From positions 1-33,620 of the forward strand of contig CAJUEZ010000020.1 of NCBI GenBank assembly GCA_910585485.1: a DNA stretch of 33,620 bases. Direction: 5' to 3'. The notes beneath the pieces were generated by a model. It saw nothing but the letters and a program-made list of their open reading frames with translations, did not search any database and was not told the origin of the DNA. The DNA comes from an uncultured Clostridia bacterium (GTDB lineage Bacteria; Bacillota; Clostridia; UBA1381). Shown piece after piece: positions 31,742-33,620 of this stretch; the stretch's first letter is position 1; every line of letters begins with the position of its first letter. Both the position numbers and the translations under genes were made by a program.

Positions 31742-32302
31742 ATGATTACAGCAGGCGATTTTAGAAACGGAAGAACCTTTGAACATGAGGGAAATGTATA
31801 TCAGATAGTTGAATTTCAGCACGTTAAGCCGGGTAAAGGCGCGGCGTTTGTAAGAACAAAGCTTAAGAATATCATAAGCGGAGGCGTTGTTGAAAAAACT
31901 TTCAGACCTACCGAAAAGTTCGAAGAGGCTCATATTGACAGAAAGGACATGGCGTATTCATACGGTGATGATGACTTCTATCATTTCATGGACAATGAGA
32001 CTTTTGATATGATTGATATTGCAAAGGCTGAAATAGAGGATGCAATGAAATTTGTTAAGGAAAATGACGTATGTAAAGTAATGTCATATAAGGGCAGTGT
32101 TTTTGGTGTTGAACCGCCGACATTTGTTGAACTTCAGATTACTGAAACTGAGCCGGGTTTTGCGGGAAATACTTCAACTAACGCAACAAAGCCGGCAACT
32201 TTGGAAACCGGCGCTACAATTCAGGTTCCTTTGTTTGTTGATGTCAATGAGGTTATAAGAGTTGACACAAGAACAGGTGAGTACATGGAGCGTGTAAAGT
32301 AA
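31742..32302 (+). CDS. efp: Translation elongation factor P
   Basis: EF-P rescues ribosomes stalled at proline runs. The 186-residue protein has the normal three beta-barrel domains: domain I with the loop KPGKGAAF carrying Lys32, the residue that can be modified in other bacteria, GDDDFYHFMDNETFD in domain II, and the C-terminal signature GATIQVPLFVDVNEVIRVDTRTGEY. TTTAGGAGG precedes the ATG by about 8 bases. The zinc-ribbon protein gene follows after 17 bp and is presumably co-transcribed. Confidence 0.98.
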   Translation: MITAGDFRNGRTFEHEGNVYQIVEFQHVKPGKGAAFVRTKLKNIISGGVVEKTFRPTEKFEEAHIDRKDMAYSYGDDDFYHFMDNETFDMIDIAKAEIEDAMKFVKENDVCKVMSYKGSVFGVEPPTFVELQITETEPGFAGNTSTNATKPATLETGATIQVPLFVDVNEVIRVDTRTGEYMERVK

Positions 32303-32319
32303 TTTTGAAAGGAACAATT

Positions 32320-32796
32320 ATGGAAGATTTAATAAAAAAGGTTTCATATCTTAAAGGATACGCTGACGGTCTTGATATAAGTCCTAAAAGTGACGAGGGG
32401 AAACTTATTATCAAGTTGCTCGGAGTGCTTGGAGAAATGGCTGATGCTATTGAAGAACTTACAGACCGAGTTGACGATGTAGAGGACGTTGTTGACGAAC
32501 TTGATGAATGCGTGCTTACTATTGCCGATGATATGTACGGCGATGACAAATATGATGATTATTACGATGATGAAGACGGCGACGACGATTTCATGGACGA
32601 TTATGATGACGATTATGACAGTGATGGCGATGATTATTTTGAAATTCAGTGCCCGAACTGCGGCGAAGACGTGATGATTGATTTTGATATGATTGATGAT
32701 GATAATGCCATTGTGTGTCCGAATTGTCATGAGGAAATTGAACTTGAGTTTGAGTGTGACTGTGACGGCGATGATTGCGGTCATGAACATGAATAA
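32320..32796 (+). CDS. Acidic zinc-ribbon protein (CD1247 N-terminal-domain type), function unknown
   Basis: The 158-residue protein begins with a conserved-looking helical domain, LIKKVSYLKGYADGLDISPKS with IKLLGVLGEMADAIEEL (about 1-75), probably a coiled coil. A strongly acidic linker of about 45 residues with mostly Asp and Tyr follows (about 78-115). The end carries two CPNC knuckles (IQCPNCGEDV and IVCPNCHEEIEL), forming one four-cysteine zinc ribbon, and a cysteine/histidine-rich tail that may bind another metal. The N-terminal part resembles the Clostridioides CD1247 family, from memory. ATG 32320 is chosen for the GAAAGGA site about 8 bases upstream. Placement between efp and hemW gives no clear role. 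Confidence 0.75.
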   Translation: MEDLIKKVSYLKGYADGLDISPKSDEGKLIIKLLGVLGEMADAIEELTDRVDDVEDVVDELDECVLTIADDMYGDDKYDDYYDDEDGDDDFMDDYDDDYDSDGDDYFEIQCPNCGEDVMIDFDMIDDDNAIVCPNCHEEIELEFECDCDGDDCGHEHE

Positions 32797-32808
32797 TTAT
32801 TAAAATCA

Positions 32809-32835
32809 AAAAGGGACTTAAAAAGTCCCTTTTTT
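32809..32835 (+). terminator. Intrinsic terminator before hemW
   Basis: GGGACTT (32813-32819) pairs with AAGTCCC (32823-32829) around AAA, extended by A/T pairs, with a T tract. It ends 18 bases before the hemW start codon, so hemW must be reached by read-through or a promoter I do not see. Confidence 0.85.
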
Positions 32836-32853
32836 CATGCGGAGGCTTAAATT

Positions 32854-33620
32854 ATGAAAGGACTTTATATACATATCCCTTTTTGTATGCGGAAATGCAA
32901 GTATTGTGATTTTGTATCGTTTGTAAAAAAAGACTACATGGCAGAGGATTATCTTGACGCGCTTTTTAGAGAGATGCGTGGTTATGAAGGAGAAAAGATA
33001 GACACGATATTTATAGGCGGCGGCACTCCGTCTATGCTGTCAGCAAAACAGTTAGCTAAACTTACAAAAATGTGTTTTGATAATTTTAATGTGCTTCCTG
33101 ATTATGAGTTTACTATAGAGGCAAATCCGGGAACTATCACGGAGGAAAAGCTGGAAGCTATGCAGAATGGAGGAATTAACCGTATAAGCGTGGGTGTTCA
33201 GTCGTTTAATGATAATGAATTGAAAACCATCGGAAGAATACATGATGCCCAAACGGCATATAATACTATTTGGAATATTTATGAAAAAGGTTTTACAAAT
33301 ATCAATGTTGATATAATGACAGCTTTGCCGGGGCAAACGGCACAGAGTCTTCAAAATACATTAAGAACCGCGGTTTCGCTGCCGGTTTCTCATATCAGCG
33401 CATATAGTCTGATAATTGAGGAGGGAACTCCTTTGGAAAGAGAATTTTCAAAGGGAATCGTTGATTTGCCTGATGATGATGAAGATAGGGAAATGTATGC
33501 TTATACCGTGGAGTTTTTAAAAGAAAACGGCTTTATGCAGTACGAAATATCGAATTTCGCTAAGAAAGAACATGAGTGCCGTCATAATATCAAATACTGG
33601 ACAGGGGAAGAGTATATAGG
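32854..33620 (+). CDS. hemW: HemW-type radical SAM protein (3' end outside the window)
   Basis: The first 255 residues of a HemW family protein (formerly annotated as oxygen-independent coproporphyrinogen III oxidase). HemW is a heme chaperone with radical SAM chemistry. It begins MKGLYIHIPFCMRKCKYCDF, with the [4Fe-4S] ligands Cys11, Cys15 and Cys18 in CX3CX2C. Then come FIGGGTPSML, EANPGT, RISVGVQSFND, VDIMTALPGQT and HISAYSLIIEEGTPL, all typical. The frame is still open at base 33620. GGAGG is 9 bases before the ATG. HemW lacks the extra N-terminal residues of true HemN, as here. Confidence 0.94.
   Translation, partial: MKGLYIHIPFCMRKCKYCDFVSFVKKDYMAEDYLDALFREMRGYEGEKIDTIFIGGGTPSMLSAKQLAKLTKMCFDNFNVLPDYEFTIEANPGTITEEKLEAMQNGGINRISVGVQSFNDNELKTIGRIHDAQTAYNTIWNIYEKGFTNINVDIMTALPGQTAQSLQNTLRTAVSLPVSHISAYSLIIEEGTPLEREFSKGIVDLPDDDEDREMYAYTVEFLKENGFMQYEISNFAKKEHECRHNIKYWTGEEYI

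Noticed and set aside
32344..32790. 148-residue minus-strand frame opposite the acidic zinc-ribbon gene.
   Set aside because: It arises from the GAT/GAC repeats read backwards (Ile/Val-rich) and shows no start signals.
1..33620. CRISPR array, rRNA genes or insertion sequences with intact transposases.
   Set aside because: No regularly spaced repeats, no rRNA sequence and no transposase frame were seen.

Overview
The window reads as chromosome from an anaerobic Firmicute of the class Clostridia. The grounds are AGGAGG ribosome-binding sites, TTGACA/TATAAT promoters with 17-bp spacers, LL-diaminopimelate aminotransferase (dapL), the order yhbY-nadD-yqeK-rsfS-leuS, the order alr-antitoxin-mazF, and SLH-domain surface proteins. 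Secreted galactanase plus intracellular GH88 and DUF2264 enzymes suggest a gut plant-glycan degrader. A pectin specialist of the Monoglobus type is possible, but that is only inference.

Layout. 1-1.5 kb: end of dapF and dapL (lysine/meso-DAP synthesis). 1.5-8 kb: gltB-gltD glutamate synthase, with a promoter and a leader that looks like a transcription attenuator (terminator overlapping a small alternative hairpin). 8-11.1 kb, minus strand: a secreted SLH-M15 peptidase followed by a secreted GH53 endo-galactanase. 11.1-13 kb: rpsB-tsf with a structured leader. 13-14.2 kb: a single aldo/keto reductase. 14.3-18.7 kb: yhbY-nadD-yqeK-rsfS-leuS from one consensus promoter. 18.7-21.9 kb, minus strand: GH88 and DUF2264 genes with an operator-like dyad on their promoter, divergent from an AEC-family permease (22.0-23.0 kb). 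23.1-27.6 kb: an ITP/XTP pyrophosphatase, a small membrane protein, nnr (NAD(P)HX repair), alr, and a MazEF-like pair whose antitoxin is very short. 27.8-30.1 kb: divergent rmuC and a membrane GGDEF protein. 30.2-31.4 kb: a decayed mobile-element scar with the C-terminal ends of a tyrosine recombinase (minus) and a large serine recombinase (plus), lying against the 3' end of a tRNA-Leu(CAG). 31.7-33.6 kb: efp, an acidic zinc-ribbon protein and the start of hemW.

Most of the window is ordinary housekeeping. The parts most worth a second look are the gltB leader, the gltB-gltD spacer, the short antitoxin in the alr operon, the GH88 operator dyad and the recombinase scar at the tRNA. I did not find a convincing wholly new multi-gene system.
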